From NCBI GenBank assembly GCA_964531645.1, contig CAZHEF010000001.1, positions 1 through 64,000 of the forward strand: 64,000 nucleotides of DNA, written 5' to 3'. Below, in pieces: positions 52,867 through 61,244 of the stretch (the stretch's first letter is position 1; each line of letters opens with the position of its first letter). The notes under the pieces were generated by a model, which did not search any database, had not been told where the DNA came from, and worked only from the letters and a program-made list of their open reading frames with translations. A program made the translations under genes and the position numbers. Origin of the DNA: JBBIMS01 sp964531645 (GTDB taxonomy: Bacteria > Acidobacteriota > Aminicenantia > JBFLYD01 > JBBIMS01).

Positions 52867-52896
52867 ATTATCCCGCTCCAAGGCAAAAAGTTTCAA
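52867..52896 (-). promoter_or_regulatory. Leaderless promoter of the ECF sigma operon
   Basis: Minus strand: -35 TTGAAA (52896-52891), 18-base spacer, -10 GATAAT (52872-52867), then five bases to the ATG. The outer arm of the long inverted repeat begins three bases upstream of the -35 box. Confidence 0.5.
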
Positions 52897-52898
52897 CT

Positions 52899-52990
52899 CC
52901 GCACTCCCCTGAGAGATATCAATATAAAAAACAAGGATTAGATGGGTCTGAATTATGTTTTTTATTTAGTTATATCTCAGGTGAGTGCGG
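52899..52990. repeat. 92-base imperfect inverted repeat in the divergent intergenic region
   Basis: Outer arms CCGCACTCCCCTGAGAGATAT (52899-52919) and ATATCTCAGGTGAGTGCGG (52972-52990) are complementary with one mismatch and a two-base bulge. Inner arms AATATAAAAAACA and TGTTTTTTATTTAGT extend the stem, leaving about 20 unpaired bases. It lies between the sigma and kinase promoters and could be a dual operator, a cruciform, an RNA, or a miniature inverted-repeat element. Confidence 0.75.
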
Positions 52991-52998
52991 GGCGGGGA

Positions 52999-53027
52999 TT
53001 GTTTTTTTCCTTTAAAACTTGTAATAT
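52999..53027 (+). promoter_or_regulatory. Candidate promoter of the Ser/Thr kinase gene
   Basis: -35 TTGTTT (52999-53004), 17-base spacer, -10 TAATAT (53022-53027). The ATG is 12 bases further. AAGG directly abuts the ATG, too close for a usual ribosome site. Confidence 0.45.
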
Positions 53028-53039
53028 TAATTATTAAGG

Positions 53040-54983
53040 ATGAATTCTTTAAAAAAGTTAGGGAAATATGAGATATTAAAGCCTCTCGGCTCTGGAGGGA
53101 TGGGTTCGGTTTATCTTGCTAAGGATACTTTAATAGGAAGATTTGTTGCAATAAAAACTCTAAATCTTGAGATTGGGGAAGAGTTAGAGAAAAGTGATGT
53201 GGAATCTTTTTTCAACGAGGCTAAGGTTGCAGGAACCCTTATCCATCCAAGTATTGTGACTATTTTCGATGCTGGGATTGAAAATGGTATACCCTATATT
53301 GTAATGGAGTTCTTTGACGGTATCTCTCTTTCAAAGTTTCTTGAGACAAGAGAATTTACAACAAAGGAGAAATTAGAAATTCTTAAGAGAATAGGAGAGG
53401 CCATAGATTTTGCCCATTCGAAGGGCGTTATTCACAGGGATATAAAGCCTGCAAACATCCTGATAAATGATAAGAGAGAGGTTAAAATAGCGGATTTTGG
53501 AATAGCGAGAATAATAAGCTCTCAAAAGTTGAAACAGAGTGTCGCGATTGGAACGCCGGCCTATATTGCGCCCGAGCAGGCTATTGGAGAGGCAATAGAC
53601 CAGAGGGCTGACATTTTTTCTTTTGCGGTGGTTGCCTACGAATTGCTTTCTGGGGTAGCTCCATTCCTTGGAAATGATTATAACTCAACCCTTTACAATG
53701 TTCTCTATGCAGAGCCAAGAGAAACTCGAAGACTTAAGGATGCGGGCATTGATGAGGAAAAGTGGAAAAAAGTTTTTGAAAGAGCATTGTCCAAAAGGCC
53801 CGAGAAAAGATTTTCAACTGCAAAAGATCTTGTGGATGCTCTTGAAGAAGTCATGATATCCGATAGACTAATAAAACCATTAAAGCAAACCGCTAATATC
53901 CAGGTTGAAACAAGAACATTAAGAGTTTCTCGGAGAAAATTAAGAGCAAGCAATTTATTCTTTTCAATTATAAAACCCCTGAAATCAGTTTCAAGTGCAA
54001 CAAAGAATTTCTTTGCTAACCTGTCAGTTTTAAAGATGGCTCCGATTATTGCCTTAATACTAATTGCAATTTCAATATTAGTGATTTTTATTCTAACTCC
54101 TGGTAAGAAAGAAGAAAAAAAGGTAATAGTTTCACATCCTGTAAAGATAGTGGAGGAAACCCCTGTTAAAGAAGAACCTCCTCCGCCATCCCCTCCCGAA
54201 GAACCTGTTTCCGAACAGCCTCAGGAAATAATTCTTCAAATATTTTCAGATCCTCCACATGCAAAGGTTTTCGTAGACGGGGTGGAAAAAGGAGAAACTC
54301 CACTTTTTATTCCAGGAATTGGAAAATCAGAAATTACACTAAGATTGGAAAGAGCGGGCTATATTCCTGTAACGAGAAAAATCACAATTGATCCATCACA
54401 AGGAGACATAAGAGTTAAGATAAATTTAAAGTCTGTTGAGGCGATTTCAATGGATATAAATGTTATTTCTGAGCCTGAGGGTGCAAAGGTTTTCATAAAT
54501 GGAAAGATTGTCGGCACAACCCCTCTCAAATCCTACCCTCTTCCCTATGGAACCTATCAAATCGCTATTGAAAAGGATGGGTACAAAACAAAGTATGACG
54601 AGATAAAAGTTTTTAAAGGTGGTAAACAAACATTGTCATTTACACTTGAGCCTGTTCCGAAAATTGAAGAAAGGAGACTTCCAGTTGAAGGAGAACTTAT
54701 AGAGATGAGCGAAAAAGTTGTGAGACCTAAAAAAATTTCGGGTGAATACCCTACCACACCACCAAACTTCAGAAAAAAGGGTAGATTCTCAGTAGCTCTT
54801 TCTTTCATTGTAGACGAGAAGGGAGATGTTAAAGAAATAATTCTGGAAAAAAGTTCGGGCGAACCTGAACTGGATCTTGCGGCGGCAAAAGCTCTCCGGG
54901 CATGGAAATTCACCCCTCCTACTCTTGAAGGTGTAAAGGTTAAGATAAGAAACAGGCAGATATTCACCTTTGTGATTGAATGA
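53040..54983 (+). CDS. Transmembrane Ser/Thr protein kinase with two PEGA domains and a C-terminal TonB domain
   Basis: 647 aa. Hanks-type kinase (about 10-272): G-rich loop LGSGGMGSVY, Lys39 in AIKTL, catalytic HRD 132-134 (IHRDIKPAN), DFG 152-154, and APE in IAPEQA. A basic linker leads to one transmembrane helix (334-352). Outside are a Pro/Glu-rich spacer (about 376-393), PEGA domain 1 (398-465, FSDPPHAKVFVDG), PEGA domain 2 (470-537, ISEPEGAKVFING) and a TonB C-terminal domain (about 565-647, VDEKGDVKEIILEKSSG and AAAKALRAWKFTPPT). A cytosolic kinase would thus be tied to an outer-membrane contact domain. It is followed by the potassium uptake genes. Confidence 0.9.
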   Translation: MNSLKKLGKYEILKPLGSGGMGSVYLAKDTLIGRFVAIKTLNLEIGEELEKSDVESFFNEAKVAGTLIHPSIVTIFDAGIENGIPYIVMEFFDGISLSKFLETREFTTKEKLEILKRIGEAIDFAHSKGVIHRDIKPANILINDKREVKIADFGIARIISSQKLKQSVAIGTPAYIAPEQAIGEAIDQRADIFSFAVVAYELLSGVAPFLGNDYNSTLYNVLYAEPRETRRLKDAGIDEEKWKKVFERALSKRPEKRFSTAKDLVDALEEVMISDRLIKPLKQTANIQVETRTLRVSRRKLRASNLFFSIIKPLKSVSSATKNFFANLSVLKMAPIIALILIAISILVIFILTPGKKEEKKVIVSHPVKIVEETPVKEEPPPPSPPEEPVSEQPQEIILQIFSDPPHAKVFVDGVEKGETPLFIPGIGKSEITLRLERAGYIPVTRKITIDPSQGDIRVKINLKSVEAISMDINVISEPEGAKVFINGKIVGTTPLKSYPLPYGTYQIAIEKDGYKTKYDEIKVFKGGKQTLSFTLEPVPKIEERRLPVEGELIEMSEKVVRPKKISGEYPTTPPNFRKKGRFSVALSFIVDEKGDVKEIILEKSSGEPELDLAAAKALRAWKFTPPTLEGVKVKIRNRQIFTFVIE

Positions 54984-55008
54984 AAGAAAATTTAACCGTT
55001 CTCCCTAA

Positions 55009-56340
55009 ATGAAGCAACCCCATCTTCCACCGAGCAAGGTTCTGCCATTAAGTTTTATAATTGTTATAATTTCAGGAACAATTCTACTTTTTCTTCCGGT
55101 TTCGGGTAAAAGAAGTTTGAGTTTTATAGACTCTTTATTTACAGCTACTTCTGCCACATGTGTTACAGGACTCACTGTGGTGGATGTTGGAAAAACATTC
55201 ACACTTTTCGGGCAGTTAATAATTCTCCTGTGTATTCAGATCGGTGGACTCGGTTTAATGACCTTCTCTTCTCTTATTGCAATCCTTATGGGAAGGAGCT
55301 TGCCCTTTAAAGATAGAACCCTCGTCATGGAATCCTTCTTGCCTTTTCCTGTAAAGGGAATCCCAAATATTATAAAACAGATAATCCTTTACACATTTCT
55401 GATCGAACTTGTTGGCGCATTTCTTCTCTTTATAAGTTTTTCTAAACAATTTCGATTCTGGGAGAGTGCAAAACTTTCTATTTTCCATTCAATCTCAGCT
55501 TTTTGTAATGCGGGTTTTTCCCTTTTCTCCGACAACTTATATTCTTTCAGGGAGGATATCCTTGTCAACATAACTGTAATTTTTTTAATTTTCCTTGGTG
55601 GAATTGGATTTTTTCCTCTTAAAGTTATCACGGGATTTATTATGTCAAAAATAAAGAAGGAAAGATTCAAACCACCCCTTCATTTCAAAATTGTTATTCT
55701 CACATCCCTCATCCTTATCCTCACAGGAACTTTAATTTTTGCTTTTCTCGAATGGAATAATACCCTTAAGAACTTCACTTTTGAGGGTAAAATTCTTGCA
55801 TCTGTATTTCAGGCAATTACTCCAAGGACAGCAGGATTCAACACAGTTGATATTTCTATGCTTGCAAGTGGAACAACATTTTTAATTATGATTTTGATGT
55901 TTATCGGAGCATCTCCAGGCTCAACAGGAGGTGGAATTAAGACAAGCACCTTCTTTGTTGTTCTTTATCAAATTAAAAGCAGATTAAAAGGAGAAAGGGA
56001 GGTATCTTTCTCATCAAGAAAAATTCCAGTGGATATTGTAAGTAAAGCCTTTGTGGTTCTCTTTGTTTCCATGGGAATTGTTATTCTTTCATCTTTTTTA
56101 ATTTTTATTTTCCAGAGGGATGCAAGATTCGATGTTCTTCTGTTCGAAGTTTTCTCTGCATTTGGAACTGTTGGATTATCGAAGGGAATAACCCCCTTTC
56201 TTAATTCCTTATCAAAAGTTATAATAATTATGACAATGTTTATTGGAAGAATTGGACCAATCACTCTTGTTTACACCCTTAGAGAACCAAAGGAGCTGGA
56301 AGGGATATCTTATCCTGAGGAAAAGGTTATGGTTGGATAG
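55009..56340 (+). CDS. Potassium uptake membrane subunit, TrkH/KtrB family
   Basis: 443 aa. Eight to ten membrane segments in the repeated M1-pore-M2 pattern; filter regions visible are TSATCVTGLTVVD, AFCNAGFSLF, TPRTAGFNTVD and AFGTVGLSKG, each with the key Gly. KtrB-like by size. It imports K+ coupled to Na+ or H+. It starts 25 bases after the kinase gene without an evident ribosome site and is followed by the regulatory subunit gene after 288 bases. Confidence 0.92.
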   Translation: MKQPHLPPSKVLPLSFIIVIISGTILLFLPVSGKRSLSFIDSLFTATSATCVTGLTVVDVGKTFTLFGQLIILLCIQIGGLGLMTFSSLIAILMGRSLPFKDRTLVMESFLPFPVKGIPNIIKQIILYTFLIELVGAFLLFISFSKQFRFWESAKLSIFHSISAFCNAGFSLFSDNLYSFREDILVNITVIFLIFLGGIGFFPLKVITGFIMSKIKKERFKPPLHFKIVILTSLILILTGTLIFAFLEWNNTLKNFTFEGKILASVFQAITPRTAGFNTVDISMLASGTTFLIMILMFIGASPGSTGGGIKTSTFFVVLYQIKSRLKGEREVSFSSRKIPVDIVSKAFVVLFVSMGIVILSSFLIFIFQRDARFDVLLFEVFSAFGTVGLSKGITPFLNSLSKVIIIMTMFIGRIGPITLVYTLREPKELEGISYPEEKVMVG

Positions 56341-56445
56341 CTATGAGGAAAGTTTTTGTAAGAGACGATTTTTTCTAAACCCCAGTGAAACAACTAAGAT
56401 CAAAATGAAAAATGCAAAATTAATGAATGCAAGACAAGGAATTAA

Positions 56446-56480
56446 TGATCGCGAGTTACGGATTGCGAATTATGAATTGG
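56446..56480. repeat. Intergenic word repeat (GCGAATTATGAATTG type), copy 3
   Basis: Contains ATCGCGAGTTACGGATTGCG and AATTATGAATTG. It sits in the gap between the two potassium uptake genes, which also holds AAAATGAAAAATGCAAAATT, a word found inverted at 58227-58260. Confidence 0.5.
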
Positions 56481-56628
56481 AAAAGAGAAATGGAAGCCAG
56501 AAATCCAACAAGCTTCCAGCTGGTAGCCACTATGATCTTTACATCCTGACCTTTGCAATTAAATTTAGCTTTGGAAAAACTAAACTTCCACCAATTTTTA
56601 TCATAAACTTTCAAAATGGGAGGACAAA

Positions 56629-57282
56629 ATGAAAAAGTTTGTTGTGATAGGTCTTGGAAGTTTCGGAATAAATATTGCGAAAGCACTGGCTGAAAACGGG
56701 AATGAAGTCCTGGCTATTGATTATGAAATGGAAAAGGTGAACGCAATAAAAGACTATGTAACAGAAGCAGTCCGGGCAGATGCAACTAAAAAGGAAGTCC
56801 TTGAAAGCCTTGATCTTAACGATGCAGATGCAGTGATTGTAAGCATTGGACCAACTATGGAACCGAGCATATTTGTTGTTCATTATCTTAAAGAATTGAA
56901 AGCAAAGAATGTAATTGCAAAAGCTCTTTCTGAAGACCATCTAAAAATTCTCGAAATTGTTGGGGCAGACAAGGTGGTCTATCCTGAAAAGGACGAGGCT
57001 ATAAGACTTGCAAACATATTAACTTCCACTAATATCCTTGAATACTTGCCAATCTCCAATGACTTCACAATAGAAGAAATTGCACCACCATCGGATTTCG
57101 TAGGTAGGAATTTAAGAGAGCTTGACCTGAGAAAAAAGTTTAATGTTCTTGTTATTGGTATAAGAGACACATTAAAAGACGAAATTTCAATTGCTTCAAA
57201 CCCTGATACAATAATAAAAGAAAGTGATTCTCTGATTGTGGCTGGAAAGAAAAAAGACCTCGAAAGACTATCCTCCCACTGA
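56629..57282 (+). CDS. Potassium uptake regulatory subunit, TrkA/KtrA family
   Basis: 217 aa. RCK-N Rossmann domain (1-130; GLGSFGINIAKAL, Asp33-type acidic residue in LAIDYEME) binds NAD/ATP nucleotides; RCK-C domain (about 140-217; DFVGRNLRELDLRKKFNVLV). It gates the TrkH/KtrB channel. GGGAGGA precedes the ATG. It converges on the ferredoxin gene with a six-base gap. Confidence 0.93.
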   Translation: MKKFVVIGLGSFGINIAKALAENGNEVLAIDYEMEKVNAIKDYVTEAVRADATKKEVLESLDLNDADAVIVSIGPTMEPSIFVVHYLKELKAKNVIAKALSEDHLKILEIVGADKVVYPEKDEAIRLANILTSTNILEYLPISNDFTIEEIAPPSDFVGRNLRELDLRKKFNVLVIGIRDTLKDEISIASNPDTIIKESDSLIVAGKKKDLERLSSH

Positions 57283-57288
57283 TAAAGT

Positions 57289-57465
57289 TTATTTGAATCT
57301 CACAATTGCAAAAACCGGACAGATAGGTTCACAAGCTCCACAGTCAGTGCATTTTGATGTATCAATACAATATTTTTCTCCGCATTCATCTATTGCTTCT
57401 TCCTCACATACTATCATACATTCAGCACAAGCAATACAATCATCGGTAATATAATACGAACCCAA
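57289..57465 (-). CDS. Small two-cluster 4Fe-4S ferredoxin
   Basis: 58 aa from a TTG at 57465, with AGAGG six bases upstream, inside the end of frr. Two complete cluster motifs: Cys10, 13, 16 and 20 (CIACAECMIVC) and Cys39, 42, 45 and 49 (CTDCGACEPICP). The first motif lacks the usual Pro after its last Cys. Two more Cys (28, 33) are present. It would carry low-potential electrons. It is two bases from the frr stop, so it is probably the last gene of the ribosomal operon, an uncommon place. The gene is short and has an unusual start, so it is easily missed. Confidence 0.85.
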   Translation of the reverse strand: MGSYYITDDCIACAECMIVCEEEAIDECGEKYCIDTSKCTDCGACEPICPVFAIVRFK

Positions 57466-57466
57466 T

Positions 57467-58027
57467 TTAACCTCTTCCCATTATTTCTCTCTCTTTAGTC
57501 TCTGCAATTTCATCCGCTTTTTTGGTGTATGTGTCAGTGATCTCCTGCAACTTCTCAAGAGATTTAAATTTATCATCCTCAGAAATCTTCTTTTCCTTTT
57601 CCAGAGCCTCTATCTGCTCCTTTGAATCTCTTCTTATTGTCCTTATAAATGCCTTTTCATCTTCAAGCATTTTTCTGACAATCTTTGCCAGTTCTCTCCT
57701 TCTCTCCTCATCCAAGGGAGGGATTGGAACTTTTAAAATTCTTCCATCATTAACAGGATTAAGACCAATGTTTGCTTTAAGAATAGCCTTCTCAATCGCA
57801 CCCGCAAGGGAAGGCTCCCATGGGTGAATCACAATAAGTGAAGGATCTGGAATCTGAATGGTTGCAACCTGATTTATGGGAGTGGGGCTCCCATAATATT
57901 CAACAGTAATATCTTCAAGAAGGGTAATGGAGGCTCTTCCTGTTCTAAGCTTTGAGAGCTCCTTTTTAAAATGTTCGAGCCTTGCTTCCATTTTTTTCTT
58001 TGTATTATTTAGAATCTCATTCACCAT
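57467..58027 (-). CDS. frr: Ribosome recycling factor
   Basis: 186 aa. Splits post-termination ribosomes with EF-G. Domain I coiled-coil wraps around domain II, with family strings KELSKLRTGRASITLLEDIT, VEYYGSPTPINQVATI and the C-terminal RRDSKEQIEALEKEKKISED. A 227-base gap containing word repeats separates it from pyrH. Confidence 0.97.
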   Translation of the reverse strand: MVNEILNNTKKKMEARLEHFKKELSKLRTGRASITLLEDITVEYYGSPTPINQVATIQIPDPSLIVIHPWEPSLAGAIEKAILKANIGLNPVNDGRILKVPIPPLDEERRRELAKIVRKMLEDEKAFIRTIRRDSKEQIEALEKEKKISEDDKFKSLEKLQEITDTYTKKADEIAETKEREIMGRG

Positions 58028-58036
58028 CTCAACCTC

Positions 58037-58254
58037 TCCTAAAAAAAGTTAAAAGTCAAAAGGAAAAAGTATGAGAGTAAACTTTGAAAGTAATTTTCGG
58101 CACTCTAAAGTCGGCGACCCTTTCTTTTTAGCTCTCTTTTTATGCAACTGTAAGCCGTGAGCTGTCTGCTGAAAACAATTCTTTCTTACACATCTTGATC
58201 TCCCCATATTTGATAATTTTAAATTTTTCATTTTATAATCTTCATTTTGCATTT
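58037..58254. repeat. Word-repeat-filled gap between pyrH and frr
   Basis: 218 bases inside an otherwise compact operon. It includes AAAAGTTAAAAGTCAAAAGG (58041-58060 region), a degenerate AGCTGT copy (58146-58171), and TTTTCATTTTATAATCTTCA...TTTTGCATTTTTAAC (58227-58258). No gene or terminator was recognised. Confidence 0.5.
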
Positions 58255-58971
58255 TTAACTTATGCAACTTCCTATTTTTTCCCCGTAAACAGCTTTAACT
58301 ATGTTCCTCTTTTCCTTTATACTGAAGACAATTATAGGTAGCTTGTTTTCCATACATAGAGAAATTGCTGTTGCATCCATAACTTTCAGTCTTTCATCTA
58401 TCACCTGAATGTAAGAGACATCATCTATTTTCATTGCATTTTTATCTACAAATGGGTCTGCAGTGTAAATTCCATCAACTTTTGTGGCTTTTAACAAAAC
58501 ATCTGCGTGGATCTCAATTGCCCTCAGTGCTGCGGCAGTATCTGTTGTAAAGTGTGGATTCCCTGTTCCTGAAGCGAATATTACAATCCTTCCCTTTTCG
58601 AGATGTCTTATAGCTCTCCTCCTTATAAATGGCTCTGCTACAGGTCTTATCTCAAGAGCAGATATTAACCTTGTTATAAGTCCTCTCTTTTCCAGTGCTT
58701 CCTGAAGCGCTATCCCATTTATTACTGTCGCAAGCATACCCATGTAATCAGCTGAAGCTTTATCTATTCCTAACTCTTCAGCCATTGCTCCACGGAATAT
58801 ATTCCCACCTCCCGGCACTATGGCAATCTCAACGCCAAATCTGTGAATCTCTTCCACTTCTTCTGAGATATTGTCTATGGTATCTTTATCAATACCGTAG
58901 GACTTATCCCCCATCAAAGATTCACCGCTGAGCTTCAGAAGTATTCTCTTGTACTTGGGGAAAGCCCTCAT
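58255..58971 (-). CDS. pyrH: UMP kinase
   Basis: 238 aa. Phosphorylates UMP to UDP. The amino-acid-kinase fold has KRILLKLSGESLMGD at the N terminus, VPGGGNIFRG, DYMGMLATVINGIAL, and GTGNPHFTTDTAAALRA. Length is typical. It follows tsf after four bases, in the standard rpsB-tsf-pyrH-frr order. Confidence 0.97.
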   Translation of the reverse strand: MRAFPKYKRILLKLSGESLMGDKSYGIDKDTIDNISEEVEEIHRFGVEIAIVPGGGNIFRGAMAEELGIDKASADYMGMLATVINGIALQEALEKRGLITRLISALEIRPVAEPFIRRRAIRHLEKGRIVIFASGTGNPHFTTDTAAALRAIEIHADVLLKATKVDGIYTADPFVDKNAMKIDDVSYIQVIDERLKVMDATAISLCMENKLPIIVFSIKEKRNIVKAVYGEKIGSCIS

Positions 58972-58975
58972 TTTT

Positions 58976-59584
58976 CTATGTATTTTCTAAATCTTCTCCA
59001 AGCTGAAACCTTACAAACCTTTTTACAACTATATTCTCTCCGAACTTGTGAATGTAACTCATTATCAAATCTCGAACCTTTAATTTGTCATCTTTTACAA
59101 AAGGCTGGTCTAAAAGACATACTTCCTCATAGAATTTTTTTAATTTCCCATCCACTATCTTCTCAATGATATTTTCTGGCTTTCCTGAATCTTTTAACTG
59201 AATTCTGTAAATTTCCTTTTCTTTCTCTATAATTTCATCAGGGATTTTGTCATCTGAAACCCATCTGGGGTTGAGAGCTGCAATATGCATCGCAAGATCC
59301 TTTACAAGGGTGAGGAATTCAGGATTTCTTGCTACAAAATCTGTTTCGCATGCAACCTCAACGAGAACACCTATTTTCCCATTGGAGTGGACATAAGCCC
59401 CAATTGTTCCCTGATTCGCCTCTCTTCCCAACTTTGACTGGGCTTTCTGATAACCCTTTATTCTAAGTATCTCCTCTGCCTTTTTTATGTCGCCCTTTGC
59501 TTCCTCAAGGGCACGCTTGCACTCCATTATACTTATTCCCGTCTTTTCCCTCAATTCCTTTACTATATCGATACTTATTTCCAT
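58976..59584 (-). CDS. tsf: Elongation factor Ts
   Basis: 202 aa from the ATG at 59584 (GGAGAG upstream); an in-frame reading to 59683 overlaps rpsB and is unlikely. EF-Ts recycles EF-Tu. The N-terminal UBA-like helix TGISIMECKRALEEAKGD and the conserved ETDFVARNPEF are present. It is the short form lacking the long C-terminal duplication of the E. coli protein. Confidence 0.96.
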   Translation of the reverse strand: MEISIDIVKELREKTGISIMECKRALEEAKGDIKKAEEILRIKGYQKAQSKLGREANQGTIGAYVHSNGKIGVLVEVACETDFVARNPEFLTLVKDLAMHIAALNPRWVSDDKIPDEIIEKEKEIYRIQLKDSGKPENIIEKIVDGKLKKFYEEVCLLDQPFVKDDKLKVRDLIMSYIHKFGENIVVKRFVRFQLGEDLENT

Positions 59585-59618
59585 TTTCTCTCTCCTTATT
59601 AAATAAAGCTTCTCATTA

Positions 59619-60368
59619 TTAAGCCTGTGAAGGAGCTGCTGGAAAAGTTTCCCCCTCCTCTTTTGATTTGACAGATTCTGCAATTCTTCTGCTCTTCCCT
59701 TCTATTACTGCATCAGCAACCTTTGTCATGTAAAGTTTCACAGCTCTTATTGCATCATCATTACCTGGGATTACATAATCCACAACATCTGGGTCACCAT
59801 TAGTATCAATAACAGCAACCACAGGTATACCAACTTTTTTTGCCTCTGTTACAGCTATTACCTCCTTAGCAGAATCTATTACGAAAAGAACTCCTGGTAA
59901 TGATCTCATATTTTTTATCCCTGAAAAATTCCTCTGGAGCTTCTTAATAACCTTCTCGAGTCGAGATTGTTCTTTTTTTGAAAGAAGCTCCCATCTTCCA
60001 TCAACTTTCATCTCTTCAAGGTCTATGAGTTTGTCTATGCTTTTTCTAACAATGGGGAAATTAGTCAAAAGACCTCCAACCCATCTCTGATTGACATAAA
60101 AAGCCTCGGCTCTTTTAGTCTCCTCATCTACAATATCCTGAGCCTGCTTCTTTGTTCCCACAATTAGAATATCATTCCCTTCAGCAACTTTATTGGATAT
60201 GAACTCCAGTGCCTCCATGAAAAGTTGCTGGGTCTTCTGGAGGTCTATTATATGGATTCCGTTTCTTTCTCCATAAATATAATGTTTCATTTTGGGGTTC
60301 CATCTTTTTGTCTGATGTCCAAAATGGACTCCTGCTTCAAGAAGTTCTTTTATTGTAACAGATGGCAA
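59619..60368 (-). CDS. rpsB: 30S ribosomal protein S2
   Basis: 249 aa. Family signature VTIKELLEAGVHFGHQTKRWNPKM, DLQKT and VNQRWVGGLLTNF, and DTNGDPDVVDYVIPGNDDA near the C terminus. Ten bases after rpsI. Confidence 0.97.
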   Translation of the reverse strand: MPSVTIKELLEAGVHFGHQTKRWNPKMKHYIYGERNGIHIIDLQKTQQLFMEALEFISNKVAEGNDILIVGTKKQAQDIVDEETKRAEAFYVNQRWVGGLLTNFPIVRKSIDKLIDLEEMKVDGRWELLSKKEQSRLEKVIKKLQRNFSGIKNMRSLPGVLFVIDSAKEVIAVTEAKKVGIPVVAVIDTNGDPDVVDYVIPGNDDAIRAVKLYMTKVADAVIEGKSRRIAESVKSKEEGETFPAAPSQA

Positions 60369-60378
60369 CTTTACCTCC

Positions 60379-60783
60379 TTATCTTTTGTGATATTGAGGA
60401 GCTTTTCTTGCCCCCCTCAATCCATATTTCTTCCTTTCCTTTTCCCTTGGATCCCTTGTGAGAAGACCAAATTTTTTAAGGGTATCCCTCAACTCAGAAT
60501 TGAACTGGTAAAGAGCCCTTGCAATACCCAACTTTATAGCATCAGCCTGACCCGAAATTCCTCCACCATCGACTCTTATGAAAAGGTCAACTTTATCAGC
60601 AGTTTCTGTAACATAGAGGGGTTGCTTTATTACCTCCCTCAATGTAACAGTACCGAAATAATCTTCAAATGTTCTATATTTTTTGTTTACAACAAGATTT
60701 ATCACACCCTTTCCCGGTCTTATGTAAACTCTTGCTACCGCTGTCTTTCTTTTTCCTGTTCCGTAATATTGAATCTCAGCCAT
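60379..60783 (-). CDS. rpsI: 30S ribosomal protein S9
   Basis: 134 aa. GTGKRKTAVARVYIRPGKG at the N terminus and the C-terminal tail LRGARKAPQYHKR that reaches the decoding site. Follows rplM after 11 bases in the usual order. Confidence 0.97.
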   Translation of the reverse strand: MAEIQYYGTGKRKTAVARVYIRPGKGVINLVVNKKYRTFEDYFGTVTLREVIKQPLYVTETADKVDLFIRVDGGGISGQADAIKLGIARALYQFNSELRDTLKKFGLLTRDPREKERKKYGLRGARKAPQYHKR

Positions 60784-60794
60784 ATCTCTTCTCC

Positions 60795-61229
60795 TTAATT
60801 CAATTCAAGAACTTTAGGGTTTTGAGCGGAATGTGGGTGGGATGGCCCCCTATAAACTTTCAATTTTTTAATGAGTTTTCTGCCAAGCCTGTTTTTTGGT
60901 AGCATCCCCCACACAGCCTCTTTTATAACTTCTTCAGGTTTCTTCTTAAGCATCTCCTCGAGGTTGAATTCCCTCAGATTTCCAAGATAACCAGAGTGAT
61001 ACCTGTAAAGCTTCTCTCTGAGCTTTTTTCCTGTAACCCTTATCTTATCTGCATTTACAACGACTACAAAATCACCGACATCAAGAAATGGGGAAAAATT
61101 TGGCTTATGCTTCCCCCTTAAAAGGGATGCAATCTTGCTCGCCAATCTTCCGAGAATCTTCCCCTCTGCATTGATCTCCCACCACTCTCTAACTATTTCC
61201 TTATTTTTTAAATGTTTTGTCATTTCCAT
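60795..61229 (-). CDS. rplM: 50S ribosomal protein L13
   Basis: 144 aa. WWEINAEGKILGRLASKIAS, DFVVVVNADKIRVTGKKL and GMLPKNRLGRKL are diagnostic. Two ATGs two codons apart (61229 or 61223) are possible starts; neither has a strong ribosome site. It heads the rplM-rpsI-rpsB-tsf-pyrH-frr-ferredoxin run. Confidence 0.96.
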   Translation of the reverse strand: MEMTKHLKNKEIVREWWEINAEGKILGRLASKIASLLRGKHKPNFSPFLDVGDFVVVVNADKIRVTGKKLREKLYRYHSGYLGNLREFNLEEMLKKKPEEVIKEAVWGMLPKNRLGRKLIKKLKVYRGPSHPHSAQNPKVLELN

Positions 61230-61244
61230 CTTTTTCTCGCTTTT

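Noticed and set aside
57236..57454. 72-codon plus-strand open frame after trkA
   Set aside because: It is antisense to the ferredoxin gene, whose two complete cysteine motifs are far stronger evidence.
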